From JAYFRC01 sp034926415 (GTDB lineage Bacteria > Bacillota > Clostridia > Oscillospirales > Oscillospiraceae), in the NCBI GenBank assembly GCA_034926415.1, contig JAYFRC010000034.1, positions 7,432 through 71,431 on the forward strand: DNA of 64,000 nucleotides, written 5' to 3'. Of this stretch, positions 31,252 to 40,832 are shown in pieces. How positions within the stretch are numbered: position 1 is the stretch's first letter; each line of letters opens with the position of its first letter. The translations under genes and the position numbers were made by a program. The notes under the pieces were generated by a model. That model was given only the letters and a program-made list of their open reading frames with translations. It was not told the origin of the DNA and made no database searches.

Positions 31252-33632
31252 AAACCGCTTTACTGGAAAAAATCGGAAAGACCGTGCTTGTGCGCGACGG
31301 AGCTGTCGGAACGATGCTGCTCGCCGCGGGGCTCGGCGCGGGCGAGACGCCCGAGAGCTGGGTGTTTTCCCATCCCGATGAGATAACGAAGCTTCACAAT
31401 TCCTATCTCGACGCCGGAGCCGACATAATAACCGCCGTCACCTTCGGCGCAAACCGCGTGAAATGCGCCGGAGCGGCGTTTCCCGCAGTCGACGCCACAA
31501 GGCGCGGCGTTGAGCTTGCACGCGCCGCCGTCGACAAATCGGGACGTGAAGCGTATGTCGGGTTCGACGTCGGGCCGACAGGAAAGCTGCTCCGGCCCTA
31601 CGGCGATCTGTCTTTCGACGAGGCGTACGACGCTTTTGCCGAGCAGATAATTGCCGGGCGAGACGGTTCCGACCTCGTGATGATTGCCACGATGAGCGAC
31701 ATATACGAGGCAAGAGCGGCTCTGCTCGCCGCAAAGGAAAACTGTACTCTTCCCGTTTACGTCACGCTGACTTTCGGCGCTGACGGCAAACTGCTTACCG
31801 GCGCCGACATTGAGACCACATGCGCCGTGCTCGGCGGGCTCGGAGCAGATCTCGTCGGCATGAATTGCGGACTCGGTCCCGACGCCATGCTCGCTCTTAT
31901 CCCGAAATTCATGTCTGCGAGCACGGTTCCGGTCGCGGTGATGCCGAACGCCGGGCTTCCGATAGTAGAAAACGGCACGACACGCTATCCAGTCGGCGCG
32001 GAGGAGTTTGCGCTTTACACCGAAAAATTTGCGGCAATGGGCGTCGGAATGGTCGGAGGCTGCTGCGGCACGACGCCTGAGCACATAAGGGCGATTGCCG
32101 ATAAATGTAAAAATATGGAAGTGACCCCGCATGTCATAAAACGCCGAACGCTCGTCTCGTCGTACACCCACACGGTCGCTTTCGGCGCATCGCCGCTCAT
32201 TATCGGCGAGCGCATCAATCCGACGGGCAAAAAGGCCGTGAAACAGGCGCTGCGAGAAAACGATATGGATTTTCTCTGCCGCGAAGCACTTTCCCAGACG
32301 GATGCGGGGGCGCATATACTCGACGTCAACGTCGGTCTTCCGGAGCTTGACGAAACGAAAACCATGGAAAGCGCGATATTCGCGATACAGTCCGTGTGCG
32401 ACACGCCGCTCCAGATAGACACCTCCGACGCAAAGGCGATGGAACGTGCGCTGCGCATATATAACGGCAAGGCGTTGATAAACTCCGTCAACGGCAAGGA
32501 GGAAACGATGAACGCCGTGTTCCCGCTGGCAAAAAAATACGGGGCGGCCGTGGTCGCGCTAACGCTTGATGAGGACGGCATATCTGAAACTGCGGCGGGA
32601 CGCATAGCCATTGCGGAAAAGATACTCGCGCGCGCTAAGGATTTTGGCCTTGGAGAAAGCGACCTTGTTTTCGACGCGCTGACAATGACGGTCAGCACCG
32701 GCGCGGACAACGCCAACATCGCCCTCGATACGACGGACTATATAAAAAACAAAATGGGCTGCAGCACCGTGCTCGGAGTTTCTAACATATCGTTCGGCCT
32801 CCCCTGCCGCGAAAAGCTCAACTCCGCTTTCTTCATTCTCGCTCTCGGGCGCGGGCTAAGCGCGGGGATAATCAACCCCATGAGCGACGCGATGATGGAC
32901 GCTTACCGCGCGTATCTCGCGCTTTCCGGAAAAGATGCCGGCTGCGCCGGCTACATCGCCTCCTGCGCCGACGGCGCGAAAGATGCGCCGGAAAAGCCAA
33001 AGGAAAACTCGTCACTGACGCTGCGCGGCGCCGTAAGACGCGGACTTTTGTCGGATGCGGCGCGGCTTGCCGAAGCCGCGCTTGAAACCGAAGAGCCGAT
33101 GACGCTCATCGACCGGGACGTTATCCCGGCGCTCGACGAGGTCGGCGCGGGTTTTGAAAACGGAACTCTTTTCCTTCCGCAGCTCCTTATGAGCGCCGAC
33201 GCGGCCAAGGCCGCGTTCGATGTTATAAAATCGCGGCTCGGCGCTGAGGGCGGACGAGAGAGCAAGGGGCGAGTAGTCCTCGCCACGGTGAAGGGCGACG
33301 TGCATGACATCGGAAAAAATATTCTCAAGGTTTTGCTGGAAAATTATGGGTTCTCCGTTATCGACCTCGGCAAGGACGTTTCTGCCGAAGCGATACGCGA
33401 TGCGGTAAAGCGTGACGGCGCGAGGCTCGTCGGGCTGTCGGCGCTGATGACGACCACGGTTTCCAATATGGCGGATGCGATAGCGCTGCTGCGTCGCGAC
33501 TGCCCGGAATGCCGGGTAATGGTCGGCGGAGCGGTACTCAACGAATCCTACTCAAAGCAAATAGGCGCGGACTTTTATTCAAATGACGCCATGGGCGCGG
33601 TAAGATATGCCGAAATGATTTTGGCAAAATAG
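31248..33632 (+). CDS. metH: Cobalamin-dependent methionine synthase MetH (without activation domain)
   Basis: A 794-residue protein: homocysteine-binding barrel (about 1-290) with zinc cysteines in MNCGLGP and GGCCGTTPEHI; pterin-binding barrel (about 315-560; IGERINPTGKK, DVNVGLPE); B12 cap and Rossmann domain (about 590-794) with the cobalt histidine H686 in GDVHDIGKN and later VGLSALMTTT. It ends there, where E. coli MetH would continue into the activation domain, supplied by the preceding gene. ATG 31248 overlaps the previous stop and has GGAGGG 8 bases upstream. Transfers methyl from methyl-THF to homocysteine. Confidence 0.93.
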   Translation: MKTALLEKIGKTVLVRDGAVGTMLLAAGLGAGETPESWVFSHPDEITKLHNSYLDAGADIITAVTFGANRVKCAGAAFPAVDATRRGVELARAAVDKSGREAYVGFDVGPTGKLLRPYGDLSFDEAYDAFAEQIIAGRDGSDLVMIATMSDIYEARAALLAAKENCTLPVYVTLTFGADGKLLTGADIETTCAVLGGLGADLVGMNCGLGPDAMLALIPKFMSASTVPVAVMPNAGLPIVENGTTRYPVGAEEFALYTEKFAAMGVGMVGGCCGTTPEHIRAIADKCKNMEVTPHVIKRRTLVSSYTHTVAFGASPLIIGERINPTGKKAVKQALRENDMDFLCREALSQTDAGAHILDVNVGLPELDETKTMESAIFAIQSVCDTPLQIDTSDAKAMERALRIYNGKALINSVNGKEETMNAVFPLAKKYGAAVVALTLDEDGISETAAGRIAIAEKILARAKDFGLGESDLVFDALTMTVSTGADNANIALDTTDYIKNKMGCSTVLGVSNISFGLPCREKLNSAFFILALGRGLSAGIINPMSDAMMDAYRAYLALSGKDAGCAGYIASCADGAKDAPEKPKENSSLTLRGAVRRGLLSDAARLAEAALETEEPMTLIDRDVIPALDEVGAGFENGTLFLPQLLMSADAAKAAFDVIKSRLGAEGGRESKGRVVLATVKGDVHDIGKNILKVLLENYGFSVIDLGKDVSAEAIRDAVKRDGARLVGLSALMTTTVSNMADAIALLRRDCPECRVMVGGAVLNESYSKQIGADFYSNDAMGAVRYAEMILAK

Positions 33633-33640
33633 CAAATATG

Positions 33641-33678
33641 AAAATACCCGACGGAGAAAAATCTCCGTCGGGTATTTT
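33641..33678. terminator. Bidirectional terminator
   Basis: AAAATACCCGACGGAGA-AAAA-TCTCCGTCGGGTATTTT, a perfect 17-bp stem with T-runs on both strands, between convergent metH and the DUF2812 gene. Confidence 0.92.
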
Positions 33679-33689
33679 TGTTTTTATCC

Positions 33690-34229
33690 TTATTTTCCAA
33701 GCTTGCGTTCGAGCCGTCGTATGGCCGCCGTCAGGCGGGTCAGGCCAACGGTATAGATGAGCGCGGCGAGAGCCGTTATCGCCATAGACACAATGTCGCC
33801 CGCGCCCGTGCATCCCTTGTGCAAAAGCATTTCAAGCGCAAAGGCGGCATATACCGCTATGCCCACAAAAGCATATAATCGCGCGACGCCCCTGACATAG
33901 CGCAGCTTCGATTCCTCGCTCTTGTAAATCGCAAAATCCCCGTCGCGCTGGGATTTGCGGTAGTACGCCCACTGTCCTCCCTCGGCCACCTTAACGGCAC
34001 CGCCAGCCTCGAGCCGACGCAGATACTGCTTCTGGCTTTCGTCACGGCCGGTCTTTTTCATCAGCTCAAGCCTGTAAATATACTCGCGCGGAACTCCAGA
34101 GACAAACGTATACCGGCCTGGGCCGACGCTCTCGAGCTGCCAGCCCTTCTCCGACAAGCGGTTTATCCATTTCTCCTCCCTGTCGAAATCCCATGCGAAA
34201 TACAGGCGGAATCTCGTTATCCGCTTCAT
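33690..34229 (-). CDS. DUF2812 membrane protein
   Basis: A 179-residue protein. The N-terminal 110 residues match DUF2812 as I know it: FAWDFDREEKWINRLSEKGWQLE, GRYTFVSG, and EGGQWAYYRK. Two hydrophobic segments follow (about 115-135 and 142-162) and a basic tail. Such proteins often accompany PadR-type regulators; none is seen here. ATG 34229 overlaps the uvrB stop by four bases, so it is translationally coupled to uvrB. Function unknown. Confidence 0.75.
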   Translation of the reverse strand: MKRITRFRLYFAWDFDREEKWINRLSEKGWQLESVGPGRYTFVSGVPREYIYRLELMKKTGRDESQKQYLRRLEAGGAVKVAEGGQWAYYRKSQRDGDFAIYKSEESKLRYVRGVARLYAFVGIAVYAAFALEMLLHKGCTGAGDIVSMAITALAALIYTVGLTRLTAAIRRLERKLGK

Positions 34230-36196
34230 TGCTTGTTCTCTCCCCGAAGCTCTATTATGCGGTCGCGAAGTATCGCGGCGTACTCGAACTCGAGCATTTT
34301 GCTCGCCTCGCGCATCTCCTTTTCGAGCTTCGCAATCTCCGCGCGGCGTTCGCTGTCGTTCAGCTTTTTTCTGCGCCCGCCGGACTTTTTGTCCTCGCTC
34401 TCGGTTATCTCGAGTATATCGTGGACAGGCTTGACTATGGTCTTCGGCACTATGCCGTGGGCCTTGTTGAACTTGTCCTGTATATCGCGGCGGCGGTTGG
34501 TTTCATCTATCGCCGCCTTCATCGACGGTGTTGTCGTATCGGCGTACATTATAACCTTGCCGTCGGCATTTCGCGCCGCGCGGCCTATGGTCTGTATCAG
34601 AGACGTCTCGCTGCGAAGGAAGCCTTCCTTATCCGCGTCGAGTATCGCCACGAGCGAGACCTCCGGCATATCCAGTCCCTCGCGCAGAAGGTTGATGCCG
34701 ACAAGCACGTCGAACTCGCCTAGGCGCAGGTCGCGCACTATCTCCATGCGCTCTATGGTATTGACGCCGGAGTGCATATAGCGCACGCGTATGCCGACGC
34801 CGCGCAGATACTCGGTAAGGTCTTCGGCCATCTTCTTCGTTAGCGTCGTCACAAGCACGCGCTCGTTTATCTTCGCGCGCGCGTTTATTTCGCCGATGAG
34901 GTCGTCTATCTGGCCCGCGACCGGCCGCACATCTATCTTCGGATCGAGCAGTCCCGTCGGGCGTATGACCTGCTCGACTATCTGTCCCGAGCGCGAACGC
35001 TCGTACTCCGCGGGCGTGGCGCTTACATACACCACCTGATTTATATGCTTTTCAAATTCGTCGAACGTTAGCGGCCTGTTGTCGAAAGCACAGGGAAGGC
35101 GGAATCCATAATTTATCAGGCTCTCCTTGCGGGCGCGGTCGCCCGCGTACATGGCGCGGACCTGCGGTATCGTCACATGCGATTCGTCGATGAACATCAT
35201 AAAATCCTTCGGCATGAAATCCATCAGCGTCATCGGCGCGCTGCCCTTCGGCCTTCCCGAGATTATGCGGCTGTAATTCTCTATGCCGCTGCAGTGGCCT
35301 ATCTCCTGCATCATCTCCATGTCGTAAAGCGTGCGCTGCTTCAGCCGCTGGGCTTCGACAAGCTTGCCCTGCTCCTCGAACACCCTGAGCTGTTCGCCGA
35401 GCTCTATATTTATCTCGGATATGGCGCGCTTGAGCTTTTCCGGTGTCGTGACGTAGAGCGACGCCGGGTAGATGTTTACATGGCTGCGGCGGCTGAGGAT
35501 CTCGCCCGTCAGCGGGCGTATCTCGCATATTCTGTCTATCTCGTCGCCGAAGTATTCAACGCGCACCGCCCAGTCGCTGGCGTAGGCGGGGTAGATGTCA
35601 AGCGTGTCGCCGCGGACCCTGAACATATTGCGCTCGAACGCGACGTCGTTGCGCTCGTACTTTATCTCGGTCAGGCGGCGCAGCAGCTCCTCGCGCGGAA
35701 ATTCGTTCCCCTCGCGAAGAGATACGACCATGTTGGCGTAGTCCACGGGGTCGCCAAGGCCGTATATGCATGAGACTGACGCGACGACGATAACATCCCG
35801 CCGCTCAAACAGCGACGACGTGGCAGAGTTTCTGAGCCGGTCTATCTCGTCGTTCGTGGACGCGTCCTTGGCGATATATGTGTCGGTATGCGGAATATAC
35901 GCCTCGGGCTGGTAATAGTCGTAATACGACACGAAATATTCCACGGCGTTGTCGGGGAAAAATTCCTTGAACTCGGCGCAAAGCTGCGCCGCGAGAGTTT
36001 TGTTATGAGCCAGGACAAGCGTCGGCCGCTGAAGCTTTTCGATAACCTTGGCCATCGTGAAGGTCTTGCCGCTGCCGGTGACGCCGAGCAGCGTCTGCTC
36101 CGAGAGGCCGAGCCCGACGCCTTGTATGAGCTTTTCAATGGCCTCAGGCTGATCGCCCTTGGCGTCGTAAGGACTTACAAGTCTGAATTCTCCCAT
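34226..36196 (-). CDS. uvrB: Excinuclease ABC subunit B UvrB
   Basis: A 656-residue DNA helicase-like repair protein of normal length. Walker A GVTGSGKTFTMA (about 37), beta-hairpin YYDYYQPEAYIP (about 92), DEIDRLRNS, helicase motifs IDESHVT, YVSATPAEYE, IGRAARN, and the C-terminal UVR motif (LEKEMREASKMLEFEYAA, about 625). I start at ATG 36196, where GAGGA lies 7 bases upstream; a longer frame from 36406 crosses a promoter and a hairpin. Acts with UvrA and UvrC in nucleotide-excision repair. Confidence 0.96.
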   Translation of the reverse strand: MGEFRLVSPYDAKGDQPEAIEKLIQGVGLGLSEQTLLGVTGSGKTFTMAKVIEKLQRPTLVLAHNKTLAAQLCAEFKEFFPDNAVEYFVSYYDYYQPEAYIPHTDTYIAKDASTNDEIDRLRNSATSSLFERRDVIVVASVSCIYGLGDPVDYANMVVSLREGNEFPREELLRRLTEIKYERNDVAFERNMFRVRGDTLDIYPAYASDWAVRVEYFGDEIDRICEIRPLTGEILSRRSHVNIYPASLYVTTPEKLKRAISEINIELGEQLRVFEEQGKLVEAQRLKQRTLYDMEMMQEIGHCSGIENYSRIISGRPKGSAPMTLMDFMPKDFMMFIDESHVTIPQVRAMYAGDRARKESLINYGFRLPCAFDNRPLTFDEFEKHINQVVYVSATPAEYERSRSGQIVEQVIRPTGLLDPKIDVRPVAGQIDDLIGEINARAKINERVLVTTLTKKMAEDLTEYLRGVGIRVRYMHSGVNTIERMEIVRDLRLGEFDVLVGINLLREGLDMPEVSLVAILDADKEGFLRSETSLIQTIGRAARNADGKVIMYADTTTPSMKAAIDETNRRRDIQDKFNKAHGIVPKTIVKPVHDILEITESEDKKSGGRRKKLNDSERRAEIAKLEKEMREASKMLEFEYAAILRDRIIELRGENKQ

Positions 36197-36228
36197 CGTT
36201 CCGTCCTCTCCTTTAATATGGTACCGAT

Positions 36229-36257
36229 ATAATACCCGTTTTGAGCGCAAATTGCAA
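36229..36257 (-). promoter_or_regulatory. uvrB: uvrB promoter
   Basis: On the minus strand TTGCAA (36252-36257), 17 bases, TATTAT (36229-36234). No clear LexA box was recognised. Confidence 0.6.
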
Positions 36258-36260
36258 CAT

Positions 36261-36305
36261 ACGGCTGAAGCCGCCGCGCTATGCGCGGCGGCTTCAGCCG
36301 TTTTA
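36261..36305. terminator. Strong hairpin ending the BKACE operon
   Basis: A near-symmetrical 19-bp perfect stem (ACGGCTGAAGCCGCCGCGC and its complement) with loop TAT; TTTT follows only on the plus strand. On the minus strand it lies after the BKACE gene and just upstream of the uvrB promoter. Confidence 0.7.
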
Positions 36306-36336
36306 CAAATCTTTCGAAAGAGGGGTGATACTAAAT

Positions 36337-37185
36337 TCAGCGGTCTATGCCGAGTATCTCGCGGGCCTGAGCCGCGGTCGCGACTTCGCGCCCGGCTACG
36401 GCGCACAATTTCGCCGCACGCTCTACAAGCTGCGGGTTCGTCGCGAGAACGCCCTTGCTGTACATGATGTTGTCCTCGAGCCCCACTCTGACACCGTCCG
36501 CGCCCATGGCCATAGCCGCAAACAGCATCGGAAGATGCGTCTTTCCGATTCCGGTGACGCTCCAGGTCGAGCCCTCGGGAAGCATGTCGTGAAGGAAGCT
36601 GAGGTTTCGGACGCTGCCATCGAGGCCGCCGGAAACGCCCATCACGAACTGATAATGTATTGGAGCTTTGAGCATACCCTTTTTGACATAGTATTCCGTG
36701 TTGCCGATAAAGCCGCCGTCAAAAACCTCAACCTCGGGCTTGATGTCGAGCTCGTTTACGGCCTTGCAGAGCTTTTCGAGAAATCTTGGGTGGTTTTCAA
36801 AAACAAAGCTGTTGCTCCAGTTGAGCGTTCCGGCGTCGAACGAGCACATCTCGGGACGAAGAGCGTAGAGATGCTGAAGGCGCTCGTCGTCGACATAGGA
36901 GCCGCCTGAAGTCGTGAGATTCAAAAGTATGTCTATATTCTCTTCCTTGCAGCGCTTGCGCGTGAGCTCCACTGCGTCCCTGAACTTTTCAAGGGCCATG
37001 GTCTTTTTGCCCTCGTCGTCGCGGACATGGATATGCGCGACGGAAGCGCCGGCTCTCGCGCAGGCTACGATGTCCTCAGCTATCTCCGCCGCGGTCAGCG
37101 GAACCGCGGGGTTCTGGGCTTTCTGGGTCCCCGCGCCGGTAAGCGCGACGGAAATTATAACGGGTTTGTTCGACATGGTGGTCAT
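36337..37185 (-). CDS. Beta-keto acid cleavage enzyme (BKACE, former DUF849)
   Basis: A 282-residue TIM-barrel of the BKACE family. The zinc histidines are in VAHIHVRD (near residue 48), other active-site parts are LLNLTTSGG (near 87) and VGLEDNIMYSKG (near 232). These enzymes condense a 3-keto acid with acetyl-CoA, giving acetoacetate and the CoA ester of the shortened acid. It is the last gene of an operon that also encodes a dehydrogenase able to make the keto acid, a CoA-transferase and a thiolase able to use acetoacetate. AAAGGA lies 11 bases before ATG 37185. The substrate could be dehydrocarnitine, 3-keto-5-aminohexanoate or another keto acid. Confidence 0.9.
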   Translation of the reverse strand: MTTMSNKPVIISVALTGAGTQKAQNPAVPLTAAEIAEDIVACARAGASVAHIHVRDDEGKKTMALEKFRDAVELTRKRCKEENIDILLNLTTSGGSYVDDERLQHLYALRPEMCSFDAGTLNWSNSFVFENHPRFLEKLCKAVNELDIKPEVEVFDGGFIGNTEYYVKKGMLKAPIHYQFVMGVSGGLDGSVRNLSFLHDMLPEGSTWSVTGIGKTHLPMLFAAMAMGADGVRVGLEDNIMYSKGVLATNPQLVERAAKLCAVAGREVATAAQAREILGIDR

Positions 37186-37229
37186 AATATGTATTTTCCT
37201 TTCAAGTTTTGATTATAGTCTTACGCGTT

Positions 37230-38426
37230 TCAGCACAGCTCTATAACCGCCGCCATTCCGAGACCTCCGGCGACGCAGAGCGTGGCCGCGCCGAGCTTTT
37301 CGTTCCGCTTAATCATCTCGTGCAAAAGCGTAACGACTATCCGCGCGCCACTGTTGCCGACGGGATGGCCGAGCGCTATCGCCCCGCCGTTGACGTTCGT
37401 TTTCGCCATGTCATCGTCATCGTAGCCGAGAAGCCGCATGCAGCCTATGCACTGGCCCGCAAACGCCTCGTTCATCTCGATGAGTCCAAAATCCTTAAGC
37501 GTCAGGTTCTGGTCGCGCATAACCTTTTGCATCGCGGGGACGGGGCCGAGAAACCACTTCCTCGGGTCGAGCGCTGCGGACGCGACTTCCTTTATAACGG
37601 CCAGGGGCCTGAGCCCCAACTCCGACGCCTTTTCGCGCGTCATTATGAACAGCGCCGACGCGCCGTCGTTTCTGCCGCTGGCGTTTCCGGCCGTAACCGT
37701 ACCGTCGCTGTGGAACGCCGGCTTAAGCTTTGCGAGCTTCTCGGCGTTCGTGGCCTTGGGATATTCGTCGGTATCGAAAACGACGTCCTCTTTTTTCATG
37801 TGCACGGTGACGGGAACTATCTCGTCTTTGAAGCGGCCCGAGGCTATGGCTTTCGCAGCCTTCTCCTGGCTCGCTAGCGCAAAATCGTCCTGCTCCTCGC
37901 GCGAGATCCCTACCTCTCTGCAATAATCGTCGACGGACTGTCCCATATTAAAGCGTCCGTAAACATCCTCGGGCTGTGACTTAAACTGCACCTCGGTCAG
38001 CGAATCGAGGAGCTGAGTGCTGCCTGTGCCGAGTCCGAAGCGGGCACCTCGGATATAGAACGGGGCTGTGCTCATGCTCTCCACTCCGCCGACTATCGCC
38101 GCGTCATAAACGCCTGATGCTATGTCCGACACGCCGCAGCCGAGCGCAGTCATACCGGACGCGCACTGGCGCATCACGGTAAACGCCGGAACGCTCTCGT
38201 CTATCCCGGCCTTGAGCGCCGCTATGCGCGCTATATTGGGATTATCTGACGACTGACGGCAATGGCCGAGTATGACCTGGCCTATACTTTTCGTGTCAAT
38301 TCCCGTCTCTTCAACTATCGCGCGGATGACCGGCGCGGCCAGATCCTCCGGCTGCACGCTCTTCAGCGTGCCACCGAGCTTTCCTACTGCCGTCCTTTTC
38401 GCACTTACTATTACAACCTCACGCAT
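37230..38426 (-). CDS. Acetyl-CoA acetyltransferase (thiolase)
   Basis: A 398-residue thiolase. Nucleophile C in VMRQCASGM (about 88), NEAFAGQ (about 320), GGAIALGHPVGNSGAR (about 348) and the second cysteine in LCVAGGLG (about 385; the usual form is CxGGGxG). Here it would cleave acetoacetyl-CoA, formed from BKACE-derived acetoacetate, to two acetyl-CoA. GGAGG lies upstream of ATG 38426, 40 bases after the dehydrogenase. Confidence 0.93.
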   Translation of the reverse strand: MREVVIVSAKRTAVGKLGGTLKSVQPEDLAAPVIRAIVEETGIDTKSIGQVILGHCRQSSDNPNIARIAALKAGIDESVPAFTVMRQCASGMTALGCGVSDIASGVYDAAIVGGVESMSTAPFYIRGARFGLGTGSTQLLDSLTEVQFKSQPEDVYGRFNMGQSVDDYCREVGISREEQDDFALASQEKAAKAIASGRFKDEIVPVTVHMKKEDVVFDTDEYPKATNAEKLAKLKPAFHSDGTVTAGNASGRNDGASALFIMTREKASELGLRPLAVIKEVASAALDPRKWFLGPVPAMQKVMRDQNLTLKDFGLIEMNEAFAGQCIGCMRLLGYDDDDMAKTNVNGGAIALGHPVGNSGARIVVTLLHEMIKRNEKLGAATLCVAGGLGMAAVIELC

Positions 38427-38466
38427 TTTCCGAAGCCTCCGAATTTTTGATTATGATTATGTATTT

Positions 38467-39420
38467 TCAAACCGGGTCGTCCATGAATTTCTTTTCAAGA
38501 GCGAACGCCGAAAAAAGCTGTTTATCGCGCTTGGCCTTAAGCTCCTCAATGTTTTTTCCCGTGTAATCATAAAAGCCCTTGCCCGTCTTAATGCCGAGAT
38601 TGCCTGCGTCGACGAGTTTTCCGAGGGTTTTCGGCATATCGGTCGGAGCGGGCATGGTATAGCTGCGGTTGCGGAAATTGTTCGCTGTCATGTCGACGCC
38701 GCCGAAGTCCATTCTCTTGCAGAGTCCAAGCACCATGGCGCGCGGGATGAACGACGTCTTTACCGCGAGGTCTATATCCTCGGGCGTGCAGTAATCGTTG
38801 TCAAGCAAGTAGAAGACCTCCTGGTTCAGACACTGCTGGAGACGATTCACGATATAGCCGCGGATAAACTTGTGCATGCGGACCGGGGTCTTTCCGCCGC
38901 GGCGCAGAAGCTCCATTACAGAGTCGACGGCTTCCGGACGCGTCTTGTCGTTTCCGACGACCTCGACGAGAGGTATGACGTTGGCCGGCGCGTACCAGTG
39001 CGCGATGAGCGTATCGGGAAGCCGGCGCTCCGGCATTATCTCGAATATGTTGAGCGCAGAGGTATTCGACGCGATTATCACGCCCTCCGGCAGAAGCCTG
39101 TCGAGTTCGGCGTAAACGTTCTCCTTGACCGGCTTCTTCTCAACGACCGCCTCGACGACCATATCGGCGCCCGCGAGGGCTTTTTCAAGGTCGGCCTCGT
39201 ACGAGACCTTTCCGAAAAGCCCCTGTATCCGGTCTTGCGTTATAAGTCCCTCGTCCGCAAACGTATCAAGATTGTTGCGGTAGGTTATCTTCGCTCTGTC
39301 GAGCGCCTCGGCAGCAATGTCGTACATAACGACGTCGGCTCCCGACATCGCCATTATCTGCGCTATACCCGGGCCCATCACGCCCGCCCCTATAAGGGTT
39401 ATCTTTTGAATATCTTTCAT
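38467..39420 (-). CDS. 3-hydroxyacyl-CoA dehydrogenase-family enzyme (possible 3-hydroxy acid dehydrogenase)
   Basis: A 317-residue protein with the NAD-binding GAGVMGPGIAQIMA at the N-terminus, SNTSALN near residue 118 and the catalytic histidine in AHWYAPANVIPLVEVV near 140. Acyl-CoA enzymes normally show HFFNPxxxMxLVE; the PLVEVV form here recalls L-carnitine and L-gulonate dehydrogenases, which act on free acids. Next to a BKACE gene, oxidation of a free 3-hydroxy acid to the 3-keto acid fits best (inference). ATG 39420 overlaps the symporter stop by four bases. Confidence 0.8.
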   Translation of the reverse strand: MKDIQKITLIGAGVMGPGIAQIMAMSGADVVMYDIAAEALDRAKITYRNNLDTFADEGLITQDRIQGLFGKVSYEADLEKALAGADMVVEAVVEKKPVKENVYAELDRLLPEGVIIASNTSALNIFEIMPERRLPDTLIAHWYAPANVIPLVEVVGNDKTRPEAVDSVMELLRRGGKTPVRMHKFIRGYIVNRLQQCLNQEVFYLLDNDYCTPEDIDLAVKTSFIPRAMVLGLCKRMDFGGVDMTANNFRNRSYTMPAPTDMPKTLGKLVDAGNLGIKTGKGFYDYTGKNIEELKAKRDKQLFSAFALEKKFMDDPV

Positions 39421-40832
39421 GATTGCACTCCCTCTTGTTTTGCTGCTAAAGCGGGCGTAAGCATATAGCCCGCAAACATTATTACAACGTCCGCTATTAT
39501 ACCCGCGAACAATGAATCGAATGGAAGGATACCGTCCAGAACGGTTCCGAATATAAGCACAAGCATCGGCCCGATTATTATCGACGCCACGGCGAAGCGG
39601 CGGTCGACTTTACCAGGCGCCCGGAGCAAAAAGCACAGCGGCACAAAAACCACCGCGCCTCGAAGCCCCATAGACATAAACGCAAAGTTAAGTATCGTAT
39701 CGCCGAGCGAGCCTGTCGACATGCAGCAGCCGAAAGCCAGCACCGCGACGATTATCGCTTTCGACAGCGCGCCGTTTTTGCGGGGCTCGTCAAATTTTCG
39801 CGTGAATTTCTGGATTATATCCCTGTTTACTATCGTGGATATGCCGAGCGCGAGTCCAGCGCCCGTACCGACGCTCGCGACGAACAGCGTGCCGAGAACT
39901 ATGCCTCCGAGCAGCGGCGGAAGGTTGTCGAGCGTAAACTGCGTCAGCGCCGTCTTTGCGACAAAGGTCGCGGTATCGGTCACGGAGCGCATGTAAAGTC
40001 CGACGATTATTCCGAACGCGCCTATAGGCGGTATCAGGAACGCGCTTATCAGCGCGCCGTTCCTCGCGGCCTTCTCCGTCTTCCCCGAGATGACGGCCTG
40101 AGCGTAGGTCTGCGTCGTCAAAACGCCAAGTATGAGCGAAAAACACGAGCCGAGGTCCTTGCCCGCTCCGCGGCAGAGCAGGCTGAAAAAATCAGTCCCG
40201 GTCGCAGCCTTCATGCTCTCGACCATCGCTATGAAGCTTCCGCAGCCTCCGGCTTTCGAAAGAGCTATCATGCCGCACGCGGCCATCGATATGTAAAGCA
40301 GGACAAGCTTGAGAACGCCGACTATACCCGCGCCCTTCGTCCCTCCGAACACGACGTAGAGGATCATGAAGGCCGCGGCTATCGCCACCGTCCACAGCGT
40401 GCCCATGGACGGCCACACGACAAGCACGACCGCGCTCGCAGCGAGGAGCTGTGATATTATATTTATGAACGTTCCGACGGCGTTGAGCACCGATGCGGTA
40501 AGCCCGGCCGCCGGCCCGTACTCCCTCCTTATCATACCGACAAGCGTTGGGCACTCCTGTGCCTTGAACGGCTTCACATACACGAGCGCGAGAACGAGAC
40601 ACGCAAGCCCTCCGCCAAGCGTGAACCACCACGCCGACATGCCGTAGTTATACGCCAGCTGCGCCGTTCCGACAGTCGACGAGCCTCCGACGATGGTGCC
40701 CATGATCACTCCGGCTATTATCGCCGAACCGTTCTTCTCGCTTCCGCCTTTTACGCGCATTCCGGAATATATCGCGAGCCCGGCAATAAGCGCGACGGCT
40801 ATCGCCATTCCGACGATTTGAAGCGTATCCAT
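39417..40832 (-). CDS. Sodium:solute symporter (SSS family)
   Basis: A 471-residue membrane protein with about 13 hydrophobic segments. The family features are IMGTIVGGSSTVGTAQLAY near residue 45 (first unwound helix) and the later VLTTQTYAQAVISGKTEKAARNG, like the R-Y/Q-A-A loop of SSS proteins. A second uptake route for the operon's substrate or co-substrate beside the TctABC importer encoded upstream, or an exporter of its product. Start ATG 40832 overlaps the CoA-transferase stop (TGATG). Confidence 0.85.
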   Translation of the reverse strand: MDTLQIVGMAIAVALIAGLAIYSGMRVKGGSEKNGSAIIAGVIMGTIVGGSSTVGTAQLAYNYGMSAWWFTLGGGLACLVLALVYVKPFKAQECPTLVGMIRREYGPAAGLTASVLNAVGTFINIISQLLAASAVVLVVWPSMGTLWTVAIAAAFMILYVVFGGTKGAGIVGVLKLVLLYISMAACGMIALSKAGGCGSFIAMVESMKAATGTDFFSLLCRGAGKDLGSCFSLILGVLTTQTYAQAVISGKTEKAARNGALISAFLIPPIGAFGIIVGLYMRSVTDTATFVAKTALTQFTLDNLPPLLGGIVLGTLFVASVGTGAGLALGISTIVNRDIIQKFTRKFDEPRKNGALSKAIIVAVLAFGCCMSTGSLGDTILNFAFMSMGLRGAVVFVPLCFLLRAPGKVDRRFAVASIIIGPMLVLIFGTVLDGILPFDSLFAGIIADVVIMFAGYMLTPALAAKQEGVQS

